Made by a program: the position numbers and the translations under genes
Notes under the pieces: model-generated
What the model saw: only the letters and a program-made list of their open reading frames with translations
Databases searched by the model: none
What the model was told of the DNA's origin: nothing
DNA from: an uncultured Paracoccaceae bacterium
Lineage (GTDB): Bacteria; Pseudomonadota; Alphaproteobacteria; Rhodobacterales; Rhodobacteraceae
Direction of reading: 5' to 3'
NCBI GenBank assembly: GCA_937907485.1
Contig: CALESR010000025.1
Location: forward strand, 1 to 6,927
Length of the DNA: 6,927 bases
Part shown: positions 6,770-6,927 of the stretch, in pieces
How the letters are laid out: the number at the start of each line of letters is the position of its first letter
How positions within the stretch are numbered: the first letter of the stretch is position 1

Positions 6770-6777
6770 GGCGGGAT

Positions 6778-6784
6778 TCCTTCT
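6778..6784 (-). promoter_or_regulatory. infC: Ribosome binding site that decides the infC start
   Basis: AGAAGGA on the minus strand, 8 nt before the ATC codon at 6769-6767, is the only good Shine-Dalgarno near the 5' end of the gene. The alternative ATG at 6814 is preceded by a GC-rich stretch (GGGGCGC) without a purine-rich SD. This supports initiation at ATC. Confidence 0.75.
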
Positions 6785-6800
6785 GCGATTCAACGCGCGG

Positions 6801-6829
6801 AAAATAGACGCCATGCGCCCCGCGCGCAA
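6801..6829 (-). promoter_or_regulatory. infC: infC promoter
   Basis: TTGCGC (6824-6829) and TATTTT (6801-6806) on the minus strand are separated by exactly 17 bp. Transcription would begin near 6794, giving a leader of about 25 nt that contains the Shine-Dalgarno and the ATC start. The -35 keeps the strong TTG. Further upstream, 6830-6927 contains a perfect TTGACA (6905-6910, minus) with no matching -10 at the right distance, and nothing else that I can identify. Confidence 0.7.
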
Positions 6830-6927
6830 GGGGCGGCGGACCGGCAGGTTCCTGCCCGTGGACGTGCAGGCCATTGCTTTTGCGCCGCCAAGGTGCGAAA
6901 CGCCTGTCAAACTTGGTTCACAGGGGC

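Noticed and set aside
6770..6910. N-terminal extension of IF-3 from a TTG at 6910 or ATG at 6850s-6870s/6814
   Set aside because: The added residues are not typical of IF-3 and the upstream starts lack an SD. The ATG at 6814 sits in the promoter spacer.
6871..6910. TTGACA at 6905-6910 on the minus strand as a second infC promoter
   Set aside because: The hexamer is perfect, but the sequence 16-18 bp further on is GC-rich (CGGCGC at 6882-6887) and is not a -10 box.
1..6927. A novel defence, mobile or biosynthetic system
   Set aside because: Four of the five genes belong to well-known core families with intact motifs. There are no integrases, transposases, direct-repeat arrays, tRNA-linked attachment sites or base-composition shifts that would suggest an accessory island.

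Overview
The window is very GC-rich chromosomal DNA and reads as a housekeeping region of an alphaproteobacterium, most likely of the Rhodobacterales (Rhodobacter/Paracoccus/Roseobacter relatives). The reasons are the near-universal G/C third codon positions, the N-terminus and body of IF-3, the C-terminal GGLY ending of the class A penicillin-binding protein, and GC hairpins with a GGATA-type motif between genes that I recall as common in that order. There are five protein-coding genes. I see no RNA genes, no CRISPR array, and no phage or transposon genes.

Layout. Positions 1-123 hold three back-to-back GC hairpins downstream of mrcA. Positions 124-2646 (minus) encode the bifunctional peptidoglycan synthase PBP1a. 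Positions 2647-2950 are a non-coding gap with the likely mrcA promoter on its left side and a hairpin/repeat element on its right side. Positions 2951-4198 (minus) encode a secreted AmiC-type N-acetylmuramoyl-L-alanine amidase. A 186-base divergent gap follows. Positions 4385-5146 (plus) encode a periplasmic DsbA-fold thiol protein with an N-terminal extension like ScsC/Com1. Its stop codon overlaps the ATG of an unrecognised exported protein with four cysteines (5143-6174, plus). A terminator hairpin at 6176-6204 separates this from the convergent infC gene (6230-6769, minus), which encodes IF-3.

How the genes relate. mrcA and amiC are consecutive on one strand and make and cut peptidoglycan: PBP1a polymerises and crosslinks strands, and the amidase removes stem peptides, typically at the septum. 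The thiol protein and its coupled neighbour form a separate operon of exported proteins, and the neighbour could be a substrate or partner. infC stands alone with its own promoter, ribosome binding site and terminator.

The most instructive feature is the infC start. The sequence supports a rare ATC initiation codon: a good Shine-Dalgarno lies 8 nt before it, and the nearest in-frame ATG lies inside the promoter spacer, so it would not be transcribed from that promoter. This fits the known autoregulation of IF-3 through non-standard start codons. I found no evidence of an undescribed multi-gene system. The better leads are the infC start, the cysteine-bearing neighbour of the DsbA-like gene, and the paired GC hairpin elements.
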